Origin: Ascoidea asiatica
Taxonomy: Eukaryota; Ascomycota; Saccharomycetes; Ascoideales; Ascoideaceae
Reading direction: 5' to 3'
DNA length: 64,000 bases
Assembly: GCA_001600695.1 (NCBI GenBank)
Contig: BCKQ01000020.1
Span: 131,699-195,698, forward strand
Of this stretch, positions 42,211-52,986 are shown piece after piece. How positions within the stretch are numbered: the first letter of the stretch is position 1; every line of letters starts with the position of its first letter. Below the pieces are notes generated by a model. That model worked only from the letters and a program-made list of their open reading frames with translations, searched no databases and was not told where the DNA came from. Made by a program: the position numbers and the translations under genes.

Positions 42211-42637
42211 ATGTTAAAACAAATAAGAATTACAGTTGTAACAATTGCATCTGTTTTTCTTTTATTAATTTCCATTAATATAGTTATGTTATATAAAATA
42301 TACTCAAGAAACTTATCTCAAAATTATGTTAACGAAATTTTTTTTAATGTCATAGTATCTACATATTCATTTTGGCAACTTTTTGATAATTATAATGAAT
42401 TAGATCAATGTTTTTCAGATTCAAATTCGAGTAGTGATAATGATTATTATACAAAAAAGTGTAAATTAATGTCTGCAATTTCAATAACTGTTGTTCTTTT
42501 TATGAATAGTCTTTTTGCATTTTTTTCTTCAATTAAAATTTTAAAAATTTTTAAAAAAGATAAAAAAAACTGATTATCTGAGTCTTACTTCTCATAATAA
42601 TACTCAAAATAACTCTGATCAAAACTTACAAGATTAA
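42211..42637 (+). pseudogene. Small membrane protein, second of the pair, frameshifted near the end
   Basis: The open frame gives 120 residues (MLKQIRITVVTIASVFLLLI...) with the same helix layout as the gene before it, the YNELDQC motif and KLMSAISIT. It stops at TGA 42571-42573 right after a run of eight A (42562-42569). Removing one A would continue into a tail ending NNSDQNLQD at TAA 42635-42637, which parallels the NNSYQKLQD tail of the first copy. So the last 20 or so codons are cut off by a one-base gain in a homopolymer, either a real mutation or a sequencing error. The membrane core is intact, and the short form could still be made. Confidence 0.75.
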
Positions 42638-42734
42638 TTTTTAAAATGGTTCAAAGAAATAAATTAAATTTATATATTATAATAAAAACTAATATTCAAT
42701 TAACTCATCAACTACCTAAATACATATATATATG

Positions 42735-42923
42735 CTATGAATGAAAGGGTTTATCTGCATATTTTCTTGTTGATCTAACTTCTATTTTTCCAGTACTTAT
42801 AAAAGCTAATGGAATTGGTGAACAATTTAAAAAATGTTTAGATAATGTAAATCTTAATCTATAATCACCAGTTACTATAATTCCTAAATCTCTAAATTGA
42901 AAGTCATAAATAGCTATTTCCAA

Positions 42924-42957
<34 letters not shown>

Positions 42958-43262
42958 GTTTTATTTGAATTCAAATTATAATCAAAATTCGGATTAAAAA
43001 TGGTATTTGCAACAACAATTTTATTACCATTTAAAATATTTTGATTTGAAACTAGCAAATTTGTTTCATAATCAAATATTGAAACATCAGTAATAAATTG
43101 AGAATTAGTTAATGAATTATTATTGGTAATTAATTTAATTATATTATATGGTTTCAATAATCTTTTTGTTTTATATGATGATTGTCTCCCATGAGTTGAA
43201 GATTGTACAATTGAAAAATTATAAAAATAATTTATTGAATTAATGTTTCTATTTTCAGCCAT
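42735..43262 (-). CDS. Small velvet-domain-like protein 2
   Basis: The 175-residue protein parallels velvet-like protein 1 along its whole length: YNFSIVQSSTHGRQSS (14-29), KRLLKPYNIIKLIT, NSQFITDVSIFDYE, NQNILNGNKIVV, a poly-Asn insert (103-113), then the signature FRDLGIIVTGDYRLRFTL (123-140) and the closing strand KIEVRSTRKYADK. The signature is closer to classical velvet (FxDLxVRxxGxYRLRF) than that of protein 1. It is a single-domain protein without a transactivation region. As velvet factors dimerise, pairing with the paralogue is possible. It converges with the small membrane protein gene, 97 bp apart. Confidence 0.74.
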
Positions 43263-44890
43263 TTTTGTTTGAAGGAAAAAAAAAGAAATTTTATATAACT
43301 TTGAAATAAAATAAGTCTTCTTTTGATGATTGTTTTGATATTTTGTAAATAAACCATTTTATAATATTTAAAAACTATTTAATTGTAATTACTAATGTCC
43401 TTTATATATCAATATTGATCAAATATCTCTTAAATTAACAAATCAACCTCAAATCAAAAGATATTGTTTTTTCCTATAATCTGGTTCAAATCAATGACTT
43501 TGTACTCCTTTCAAAAGAACTTCATTGATTCTAAAGTACTGTAAGTAACAACCCATTTATTTCAAATCCAGTTATTGATCATATATTTGATTCCAGCTTC
43601 CTTTAAAGTTTTCCTTTACAAGTAAAGGTTTTGTCATCATTTTTGATTAAGGTAATGATATATTACAATAAGTTATAAAAACACATAATTATAACATTTA
43701 ATTCAATTATTTGGGATAATAATTGATGTTTTATTACGATTTATTATATGAGATTATTGATTTCAAAATCAGTAAAATAATATATTACCGATAAAAGAGG
43801 CGAATTTCAAATGTTTACAAATTATCTGTTAGAAAAATGAATAAGTATAGCCTTTAACGACAAGCCATCATTAAAATTTCGATTTAAAATCAAATAAATC
43901 AAAAATTTTCAAGAAAGATAATGAAGCATCAGATTATAAAATATAAAAAGTGATTAATGCTCTCGTTTTTTATTGTATTTTTATATACATTCAATTCTTT
44001 CAGATCCCTAAAAACAATTATTTATTCTCCGAAGCCATGATATTTTTTCACTGTTTTTAAAATGAATACTCATTGATACTCAACAAATTTTTTAGGATTA
44101 ATTCAGCCAATAGATTTGATATATTTCCATAAAGATGATAATAAAATTATTTTACCTCTTTTTTAATATTGACTATTAATCTAGTTATTGAAATTTATTA
44201 GAAAAAAAAAAGAGCTTTAAATTCAAAGTTCAAGTATTTTTAACCTCAAGAGAACTTTTAACTCCTTACTTTCAGAATTCAAATCATTCATAAATTGATG
44301 AATGACCTATTTAAAAAAGGTTGGGTTTGAAAGGTCTTGTATATTGTAATTTTTCAATTTCAACTTCAACTTTGAATTTTTATCCAAAAAAATGAAAAAA
44401 AAATAAAAAAACATTTAAATTTAAAAGGTTTTTGATCCGTAAAAACTTAAAATACGATCCAAAAAATGTTGTTCCATGTGGTAGCATGCACTTTTGTATC
44501 CCGAGAGTAGAGGAATTTCGTACTTGTCTGTAACTATATGCGGCTAGCATTTTTTTGAGTTAGTTCAATTGCCGGGCCAATCAAAACACTTTAGAAAGAA
44601 TTAAAAAATATTTTTAAAATGAAAAAATGAAGTAAATAATAAAGTTAAAGATAAATTTATTAGACGTGAATATTTACATTAATTTTATAGATATATAAAT
44701 AATTTGTAATTGAAATTGTAATTGAAATAGTTATTATTAAAAAAATTTAAAAAGGTATTTTAAAGAATAAAGTAATTTTTGAATAAAGATAAATAGAAAA
44801 CAGAAAATAGAAAATAGAATGGAGTCATTAAAGTATTATGATTAAAATAAGAATAAAAATAATAATAATAATCATAGAACTAAACTATAA
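43263..44890. other. Intergenic region, 1.6 kb
   Basis: Mostly unique AT-rich DNA. A GC-richer patch lies at about 44450-44580. Its words (GTAGCATGCAC, ATGCGGCTAGCAT) look structured but fit no RNA I know. No gene seen. Confidence 0.55.
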
Positions 44891-46024
44891 TTAAAAGTCT
44901 AATTCAACTGGACCACCAACAGAACAATATTGTCTCCAATCTTTAAATAAAATATCAATCATTAAATCATAAAATTGTTCATCATCAATAGAATTAATTA
45001 AAGTACCATTACCAGTTTTAACACCAGCTGTTGGAGCAAAATCAGCACCCCAAATTCTTAAATTACCATAAAATGGAGAATAAAATGAAGTATCAACTGC
45101 ACAAGTAACATTAATTGAATCTGTAATTAATTCAGGAAGAACCATAAATGCAGCAGTTACTTCATCCCAGAATGGTAAAGTTTCTTGATCATTATTTTCA
45201 CTATAATTACCAGTATAAACAATATCTTGAACAGCAGCAAAATAATCATTATCATCAATAACATCTAAACCACCAGCTTTTTCAATAATTCTATCATATA
45301 AAGCTTGAGATGGTACTAAATAATTAGTTACATTACCACCAATATATAATTCATTCCAATCTGCAGTTAAAACAATTTGAGCAGCTTCAGGATCTTGCAT
45401 TAAATTTATATCAGTATTAATATCAACTTGAATTGAAGAACCAACAGCAGCAGCATATTGAGTATCAATATAACCACCCATAATATATAAACCACCAGCT
45501 TCTTTTGCTAAATTTGGATAAATACTTAAAGCTTGAGCAACAGTTGTCATCATTCCAGCAGCAAAAATTAAAACTGGATCAGTATCTTTATATTGTTTAA
45601 CAGCATTAATTAAAGCAATTGCACCTGGAATTGTATCATTATAAGTAATATTATCCCAAGAATAAGAATCTTCATAACCAGGAGCAAAAGCACCTTGCCA
45701 AACAAGTTCACCAAATAAAGATTCCCATAAATGAAAAGTATCATTAGTTCTTAATAAAGGTTGTTCAGCACCATTATAAAAAGGTATACAAGAAGTTAAA
45801 TTATAAGTTTTTAAAATATCATAAGCACTACCAGCAGAATCAACACTTGAAGAACTACCAAAAGAAGTTGAAAGACCAACAACTTCATAACCTGCATAAA
45901 GAGGAAATAATAATTGTAAAGCAGCTAAACCATCATTTTCAATAAAAACTTTTTTAGATTGAATTAAAGTTGATAAAGAAATTAAAGAAGTTGTAATTGA
46001 TAATAATTTTTTGAAATTAAACAT
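44891..46024 (-). CDS. Secreted nucleoside hydrolase (inosine-uridine hydrolase family)
   Basis: The 377-residue protein has a signal peptide (MFNFKKLLSITTSLISLSTL, cut near SKK), then KVFIENDGLAALQLLFPLYA at the position of the Ca2+-binding DxDxGxDD motif of the family. Next come GYEVVGLSTSFG, VLIFAAGMMTTVAQALSIYP, GGLYIMGGYID and ADWNELYIGGNVT, and near the C-terminus FWDEVTAAFMVLPEL, matching the conserved Asp-containing DxxAA motif. Several N-x-S/T sites fit secretion. Enzymes of this family split nucleosides into base and ribose, and extracellular ones allow nucleoside salvage. The N-terminal metal motif is partly degenerate (only one of the usual Asp residues is clear), so activity is uncertain. 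Codon use is a little less AT-extreme than its neighbours. Confidence 0.85.
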   Translation of the reverse strand: MFNFKKLLSITTSLISLSTLIQSKKVFIENDGLAALQLLFPLYAGYEVVGLSTSFGSSSSVDSAGSAYDILKTYNLTSCIPFYNGAEQPLLRTNDTFHLWESLFGELVWQGAFAPGYEDSYSWDNITYNDTIPGAIALINAVKQYKDTDPVLIFAAGMMTTVAQALSIYPNLAKEAGGLYIMGGYIDTQYAAAVGSSIQVDINTDINLMQDPEAAQIVLTADWNELYIGGNVTNYLVPSQALYDRIIEKAGGLDVIDDNDYFAAVQDIVYTGNYSENNDQETLPFWDEVTAAFMVLPELITDSINVTCAVDTSFYSPFYGNLRIWGADFAPTAGVKTGNGTLINSIDDEQFYDLMIDILFKDWRQYCSVGGPVELDF

Positions 46025-47671
46025 TTTTGATTCTATTTTTTATTATTCTATTTTTGATTCTATTTTTAATCTATTTTTTTTTTTTGTTTTGAATTACTAT
46101 TATCAAAAAAGATTTGAGAACAAAAAAAAGGAAAGGGAAAAAAAAAAGAAAACTAAAATTGAAGATTGAAAAGTGAAAGACATTTTAATTGTATTTATAT
46201 TTGTAATATATTTATGTGAATATGAATAACGATATGAATAATGATATGAATAATGATAGAAATAAAGTTTTTAAAAAATGTGAATAGATATTGAGAAATA
46301 AGAAAAAAAGAAAAGAATTTAATCTAAATTGAGTTACTCATTCACCAAAAAAGAATTTTTTTTTTTTTTTTTCAATCAAAGATAATAATAATGCTTAATC
46401 AAAATGGTTATCTATGAATATTAATTTTTCATATATTTTAAATTTTGAAATATTTTTTTTCTATAAGTAGTTAAATTAAGGTTGGAATTTTCTCTCAAGT
46501 GATAGAAACAAATTAAAGTTATTCATCATAAATAGTATTGGAAAAAAAAGAAGTAAATAACATAGTAAATAGTTTATAAAGTTAACATTAAAATAAGTTA
46601 ATACTTGAATAAAAATAGGTTTGGTTTTAAAGGGCACAAAAAGGCAGCCAAGTTTATGGCTGCTTGATTTTCATCGAGTTAAGAGATTTTATTTAGATAT
46701 CATTAAATTTCATTAAGGTTTATTTATTCAATTCTTGAATAAGAATATTGAAAATAAAAAAGAAATACAGTATATGAAATAATTCTATTAAAACATAGCT
46801 AAAATAACTCGATTAAAATGATAAATTGAATAATTGAATGGATTTTAATTCATTTATAAAATTAACAACAATTTTCTTGCTTTTTCTCGGAGAAATAAAA
46901 ATACTAACAGGGCCAAATCACGCGTGCTGAGATAATCCGAGAGGAGGTTTTCGAGGTGACAGTTTCCTGTTTCGGCGGTGGTCGGTTCTCTAGAGGTTTA
47001 TCCGATAGCCCCTCGGTCGAGCCTCGGGGAATGTCTGATAGCTCGGGACACTGCATCCGAACGTAAAGGCCAGCCAGGTGCAGCAACGGGCATAGCCGCT
47101 TGCAAAGTTGCACAAAAGCGGCTTTTGACTGCCCGCACCGCCACTCATCTGCCACATTCACCAAATCAAGACACAAATAGAAGCAAAAGCTGTACAAATT
47201 GAAAGAAGAGAATCAGACGAGGAAAAAGAAAAAGCAACAGGAACTGAAGATGAAGTAGAAACAGAAGCAACATCAAAGAAACAGAAGCAACCATTTTTGC
47301 TGCTGCAGAGGATTTCAAAGCAGTTTCTCTCGTTGCAAATCCACTTTCGGCCACTGCCGCGGCACCCCGGCACGGTTTTACAAAGAAACTCGAAATTTTC
47401 AGGCTTAAAACGATAAGCGATAAGGAGATGAAAAAAAAAACCCATTTTTAAAAACCCATTTGAGTATTGAAATAAAAATATAGACAATAATATTTTGATA
47501 GGGAACAGTAAATATATCTTTCAATGTTTTTCTTTGATTTTTTTTGGTAAGAAAAAGAAAATTTCAAATTGAAAAAATAACTATTTTATCATTTAAATAG
47601 ATTTATCATTAAAAAAATGTGTCCTCTTTTTCTTTCATGGTTCCTTTGATTGATTTTATTTGTAAAATTTA
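46025..47671. other. Intergenic region, 1.6 kb, with a GC-richer island (46900-47170)
   Basis: A/T homopolymer tracts near 46070-46150 and 46354-46372 precede AT-rich DNA. At 46900-47170 the sequence is GC-richer with inverted words (CCTCGGTCGAGCCTCGGGG; AAGCGGCT near 47117). A second short patch lies at 47300-47385. Frames of 74-109 codons on both strands here carry no recognisable domain. A structured RNA is possible but none is recognised. Confidence 0.5.
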
Positions 47672-47752
47672 GGCAACATGGCCGAGTGGTTAAGGCGAAA
47701 GATTAGAAATCTTTTGGGTTTACCCGCGCAGGTTCGAGTCCTGCTGTTGTCG
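47672..47752 (+). tRNA. tRNA-Ser (anticodon AGA)
   Basis: An 81-nt cloverleaf: acceptor GGCAACA pairs with TGTTGTC. The D-arm/A box reads TGGCCGAGTGG. The anticodon arm GATTAGAAATC places AGA (read as IGA for UCU/UCC/UCA) in the loop. A long variable arm (class II, as for serine) and B box GGTTCGAGTCC follow. The discriminator is G, as in eukaryotic serine tRNAs. No intron. A run of seven T (47754-47760) right after is the RNA polymerase III terminator. Confidence 0.96.
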
Positions 47753-47753
47753 A

Positions 47754-47760
47754 TTTTTTT
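47754..47760 (+). terminator. RNA polymerase III terminator of tRNA-Ser
   Basis: Seven consecutive T on the coding strand starting two bases after the end of the tRNA. Confidence 0.9.
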
Positions 47761-47908
47761 ATTTAAATTTACATATTTAATTATTTAATCAATTTGAAAA
47801 ATATTTAATTCAATTTCTTTTTTACAAATTATTATTTACAAATTATTTTTTTACAAATTACATTTTTAAATCATTATACATTTCCTAAATAATTGATAAT
47901 TAAAGAAT

Positions 47909-48219
47909 TCATTCTCCAAGTCTATGACCTTTACCTTTAAAATTACTTCTAGTTAAATTTCTTAATAATCCACTACTCGAAGATTTATTCTGAGATTCTT
48001 TTTTATTAACACCAGTGCTATTACTTTCGGTATTACTATTACTATTACTATTATTATTATTATCTTGATCATCTAAATCTCCAAGTCTATAACCTCCTCT
48101 ATTTTTTTTTAAATAATTATATTTATTTCCTGCATATGTATGTGTTGGTAATAATGTATTTCTTAATGAAATTAACCAATCTGGTGCATTAAGAAATCCA
48201 CCATCAATATATTTTTCAC

Positions 48220-48270
<51 letters not shown>

Positions 48271-48965
48271 CATTTTTAATAAAAAATTTATAATTTAAAT
48301 AATGAATAAATGGACCAAAATTTCCATTTTCAAAACATCCATAAACATAACCTCCAATACAACCCCATAAAGATTCCCAGAATGCATTAAATCCACCTAA
48401 TAATAATGAAAATGATAATGTTGCCAAAGGTAATAATTCTCCTCTAATTGGTATGAACATATAATTAACTCTTGTATTTTTATTAAATCTTGACCATGTA
48501 TAAATAAATGAACCAAGTAATGCACTTAATAAAGCTAATTTTTCTGTTAAAATTGTTGAAAATAATAATATTGGACATATAATAATAATATAATAAATAT
48601 AATTTAAAGTAATATTTTTAAATTTATTAATTTCTAAAGATTTTCCATATGAATAAATCATATACATTGTAAATAATTGTTCCATTGGAATACCAGAAGC
48701 AATAAAAAATGCAGAAAATGGTCTCCAAATTTGATATTTTTTAAAAATTGCAGGCCAATAACAAAGCCAAGTTGAAGAAGATATTAAACCTAAAGAATGT
48801 AAACCTTGTAAAGTTAATGGACCAAGTAAAAATGTCCTTGTTACAGGAGGTATTTCTTTAATAAATCTTATTAAAATAAAATAATATATTTCATTAGTAT
48901 TTTATCTTTATTATCTTACTTTTGGATTATGATTGAATAAATACTTACTGACGTATTTCTGACAT
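47909..48965 (-). CDS. DFM1: Dfm1-like derlin, right copy (one intron)
   Basis: Exon 1 is 48949-48965 and exon 2 is 47909-48866, separated by an 82-nt intron (48867-48948) with the same signals as the left copy. The product has 324 residues, four more than the left copy: the first Asn run is 16 long here against 8, while the second Asn/Ser region is four codons shorter. The derlin membrane core and both SHP-like boxes are intact. One of the two DFM1 genes sits next to the intact carrier; both share the same upstream sequence, so dosage may be doubled. Confidence 0.9.
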
Positions 48966-49435
48966 TGTGATTATTTTNTTTTCCAATTCCCTTAGTTTCC
49001 TTATTCTCCAACTCAATTGGTTCTCTATAATCTATTTAACCTCCTCAATATCTTAAATCTACTAATTATATTAATNATATTTATTATCTTTATTCAATTG
49101 ATTAAATAACTTCTTTTGATCTTTGCCATCAAAAATTGAAATTTGATTTAAATTTCAAAATTGCGCGATTGAAAACGCGAAAGTGCGTAGATCATGTGAG
49201 GCAATGAATAGTTTTTGCATTGCGGTAGTTCTGCGNTAGTTCTGCGTTTGTTTTGCGCTGTTTCTCCACAATTTAAAAAAATTAAAATATTTTATGGATT
49301 TTATTACCAATTTTGGCTTATTTTGAGATTGNTTGATGAAATATTTTATAAATCAATTGATATTTAAATGAGTAATATTCTAGAAATAACTCTGGAAACA
49401 TAAAGTGATTGAGAATAATTAAGAGTGGGTTTGAT
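48966..49435. promoter_or_regulatory. Bidirectional promoter region of DFM1 and PMP47 (right copy)
   Basis: 470 bp between the two divergent start codons, collinear with 35960-36429. The GC-richer centre has CGCGAAAGTGCGTAG and two TAGTTCTGCG words (49226-49248). Confidence 0.6.
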
Positions 49436-50467
49436 ATGAAGGAAGTTAATCAAATAGTTCATGCAATTTCTGGAGCTACAGGAGGAGTATTAGCATTAAT
49501 TGTAACATATCCATTATTAACAATTTCATGTAAAGCTCAAGTATCCAAAAGTAAAGAGAATGAAGATGAAGATGAAAAGGAAGAAACTAGAGATAATAAG
49601 AAACAAAAATCAATAGAGATTATTAAAGAAATTTATAAAAATGAAGGTATAAAAGGATTTTATTCTGGATTAGAATCTGCAATTTATGGTATATCATTAT
49701 CAAATTTTATTTATTATTATTTTTATGAAATTATTGGTAGAATTTTAATTAAAAATAGAAATTTTATAAAATTAAAGAAATTTAATTTTAAAAATTTAAA
49801 AAAAATTGAAATTATTGGATTAAAACCAATTGAAAGTATAATTACTGGATTAATTTCAGGAATTTTTACAGTTATTGGTACAAATCCAATTTGGGTAATT
49901 AATACTAGAATGACAATTGATAGTAATAATAATAATAATGGGAAGAATAATATAATTAAATGTTTGATTGAGATTATTAAAAAAGAAGGAATTTTAAATT
50001 TATTTAATGGAATTTTACCAAGTTTAATATTAGTATTAAATCCAATTATACAATATTCAATATTTGAAAAAATTAAGAATTTATTAATTTTAAAAAGATG
50101 TAAAAATGGTAAAATTAAAAAATTTAATTCAATTGATGCATTTTTAATTGGAGCATTAGGTAAATTAATTGCAACTGGATTTACATATCCTTATATTACA
50201 TTAAAATCTCGAATGCATTTAAATAAGAATAATCAAAGTAATAATAATAATAATAATATGAGTAGTAAATTAAGTATGAAAGGTTTAATTAAAGAAATTT
50301 ATATTAATGAAGGAATTTCTGGATTTTATAATGGAATCTTAGTTAAATTATCACAAAGTATATTAAATGCAGCATTTTTATTTTATTTTAAAGAAGAAAT
50401 GGTTAAATTTTCAATAATTTTATTATCATTGATCAAAAGATTGAAGAATAAAAAAAGGGTTCTATAG
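49436..50467 (+). CDS. PMP47: Peroxisomal membrane carrier of the PMP47/ANT1 type
   Basis: The start is ATG 49436 (MKEVNQIVHAISGATGGVLA), giving 343 residues; upstream codons lack another ATG. Three carrier repeats are present, with signatures YPLLTIS (degenerate), NPIWVINTRM and YPYITLKSRM. The phrases HAISGATGGVLAL, NPIWVINTR and TYPYITLKSRMHL match PMP47 of Candida boidinii and related peroxisomal ATP/AMP or CoA/NAD-type carriers, which support beta-oxidation of medium-chain fatty acids. Basic clusters between helices (KNRNFIKLKKFNFKNLKK) could act as peroxisomal targeting. An acidic DEDE loop and an Asn loop are insertions. Its last few codons lie outside the duplicated block. Divergent from DFM1. 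Confidence 0.87.
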   Translation: MKEVNQIVHAISGATGGVLALIVTYPLLTISCKAQVSKSKENEDEDEKEETRDNKKQKSIEIIKEIYKNEGIKGFYSGLESAIYGISLSNFIYYYFYEIIGRILIKNRNFIKLKKFNFKNLKKIEIIGLKPIESIITGLISGIFTVIGTNPIWVINTRMTIDSNNNNNGKNNIIKCLIEIIKKEGILNLFNGILPSLILVLNPIIQYSIFEKIKNLLILKRCKNGKIKKFNSIDAFLIGALGKLIATGFTYPYITLKSRMHLNKNNQSNNNNNNMSSKLSMKGLIKEIYINEGISGFYNGILVKLSQSILNAAFLFYFKEEMVKFSIILLSLIKRLKNKKRVL

Positions 50468-52986
50468 ATTTATTGAAATACATTATCAAAAAAATACCAA
50501 TAATAAATGTTATAAATAAATATTCAATATTGATTTTATCTTATCACATGACTTGGATGATTCCTATGACTCCAATGATTCACAACATAATTCACACGAC
50601 TCCCATGATTTACATGATTCACCTGACAAATCCCCATTGAAAGGAGACTGAGAAGAAGATTGAAAAGACTGAAAAGACTGCCAAAAAAAAAATGGATGAA
50701 AAGATTCGGTTACTCGGTACGTGTATCCGTGTTCCGTGGATGGAAGTCTAAGTCCGTTGCCGAAGTCTACATGCCGCAGCTGCTATTGAACACAAATTTT
50801 TGGAGCTTTTTAAAACGTAAAATGTAACGTAAAACGTAAAAGGAAAGATCCGCAAAGGGCAAATCGTAAAATCGAAAGGTTACTGTGTCCATTAATTTGG
50901 AAACAGCGGAGATGAAGAAAAATTCCAGCTGCATTCGCGTTTCTGAAGATCATTTATTCATCGGAAGTAAGCTCAAAGTAGAAATAGAATTCCATCCGAA
51001 AAAAGGGTTTCCGAACGATGTCGGCACTCTGCCGTGAAACTATCGGATACAAAGTCGGATATCATGCGGGAACGACTGCGGGAAGAGCAGCGGAACTATT
51101 TTGCGGAAGATCGCAGGGAAGGTTGTGGAAAAGCAGCTAAAAGAAAGCGGAAGTTTAACCCATTTGGGCGGAAGAAGTGTAAAAATAAAGCTAAAACACA
51201 GAAAACAATAGCTCTAAAAAAAACACCAGCCACAAAACTATAGCCGATGATAAAAAAGAGAGCAAGTTGAGACCATTTGAGCTTGCCGTAGAGAAATGGC
51301 CCCTTTGTAATTAATGCCACTGCCATGGTGATTGCCATGGTTACTGTCATAAGGATTGGCCTACTTTAAAAATAGTCCCAAAGATCGTCATAGATATATA
51401 ATTGTTGCTTCCGCCAGAAACTGTTCGGTTGTTTAGATTTGTTTTAAGTTTGGAGTGAACCTTAGATTGAGCTTCAGCTCAAACTTTAGCGTGGTTTGGG
51501 CCTGATGTCTGACTGTAGAAGTGCTAGGGTACAGGCGAGTCCAGGCAAAGGAGTTTACGGAGATAAGACTTACGCCAAGCCCAAAAAATGATAGTGCGTG
51601 CATTTTAAATGTGTACAGATTTAAAAATAAATCCACGTGCAATTTGCTGCTATTGTTTTTGCTATTTTAAGATAATCTGTGTCAAAGTTTTGATCTCAGC
51701 AGTTTTTTCACGTGCTTTATTTGTACTGTCGGATCCAGGCCCATGGTATACGAGATGTTAATCTAAAAGATTGGGTTTGCTGAAGCCCAACTTTACTTCA
51801 GATTAGCCAACATGGAAGTACAGTAGAAGACAGAATACTCCTGAGAAACACCGATTTATACGGATATAGGATTGCAGTTGCAGCCAAAACGCCACAAAAG
51901 TGGCTGCAGAGCTTATTGTTAAAATAGCCTGAATTTTGGGTTGGGTTTTGAAAGTTCAGGACTTTGGATTTTTACACATTTCTGGATCCATTTTGATTTT
52001 GATTCCTGAGAAAATATAGCCTAGAATAATCTTGAAACAGGTTATCAAAAACAAATAGAATAGAGAAAAAGAGAAAGACAAAGAGAAAGATAAGAATATT
52101 GATGGTAAGAATTTGATCATTGATATTTAATTTTATATTAAATTTAGTAGAAGTGGATATATTAATATCATTAATAGAAGTAATTGTAGGCTATTAAAGA
52201 ACTTTCTTGGAACTTATAAATATATTTTAAAACAATCATCATATCTAAGCCCATGAGTTTTTAATCAATATTATTCCAAATCAGTGTCAGTGTCAAGTTC
52301 ATGTAATTTTTTGGTAATCATTTCGTATTCTTCAAGAATTCTTCAAGAATTCTTCAACTTTTCTTCACATATTCTTTAGATAATCTTCAGGTAATTTCAT
52401 AATTTTCTTTGCAACTTACTTAACTTGAAATCAATTCAACTTAATCTTGGCTTTTAAAAACTTTTAATGTTTGAGAATCAAATTTCAACCAGAAATTTGT
52501 TAAAATCAAATATGAAATCAAATTTTGATTAAAAATCACTTTTCTCACTGCTTTTTTTTTGGTTTTTTTGTTATTAAAATTAACAATCCTTTAAACTTTC
52601 TTTTCAACCTAATATTCTTAATAAGTTGAGTAATATTTTTAATAAAGTACAGTAATAATAAATAAAATTCCATTTAATTGGTACTATTATTCATTTTTAT
52701 TAAAACTTTTGTCATTAATTTTAATATAAATTACTTAAATATGGATTTCAATTTATAATAAAAAAAAATTATGTACTTTTGTATGGACTTGTATTATTAT
52801 ATTATATTTTATTCATATTTATATAAGTCAAGTATTGATATTTTTTTTTTTTTTCTTTATTCCCTTTTGTGTTACTTAAACTATCACTCACTATCTCCTA
52901 AAATCTCTTATAATCCTTTACTATCCTTTATTATATATATATATATATACAGTATATAAACAGATATCATACATATTATTTTTAAA
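50468..52986. other. Intergenic region, 2.5 kb, with a 1.4-kb GC-richer segment (50640-52030)
   Basis: The longest stretch of unusual composition. It has CGTG/CCGTG words (50715-50745), ACGTAAAA units (50813-50845), TCCGAA/TCGGA words (50990-51060), a repeated TGCCATGGT (51321-51341) and two CACGTG sites (51634-51639, 51709-51714). Only short frames exist; a Lys/Arg-rich one near 51034-51243 shows no domain. After 52030 the DNA is AT-rich again and ends with an AT tract (52931-52948) before velvet-like gene 3. I see no gene. A relic of foreign DNA, an origin, a centromere-like region or a long non-coding RNA are open options. Confidence 0.5.

Larger units (their letters stand above)
47909..50457 (-). 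repeat. Right arm of the inverted duplication (DFM1 plus intact carrier)
   Basis: Reverse complement of 35549-37474, with breakpoints at the DFM1 stop codon (47909) and within the last codons of the carrier gene (50457, before GGGTTC). This arm has the complete carrier gene and is therefore the less decayed copy. Mirror ambiguous bases are at 48978, 49076, 49236 and 49332. Confidence 0.93.

Noticed and set aside
43485-43515. tRNA T-arm-like GGTTCAAATC
   Set aside because: Flanking bases do not pair into a T stem and no A box or acceptor stem is found.
46904-47487. Frames of 74-109 codons on both strands next to the tRNA
   Set aside because: Mutually overlapping, no features, contained in the compositionally distinct island.
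51034-51243. Lys/Arg-rich 69-codon frame
   Set aside because: No ATG at its start, no recognisable motif, lies in purine-rich sequence that favours Lys/Arg/Glu codons.
51634-51714. Point centromere (CDEI-CDEII-CDEIII)
   Set aside because: CACGTG sites are present, but no CDEIII-like TCCGAA lies at the right distance with an AT-rich spacer.
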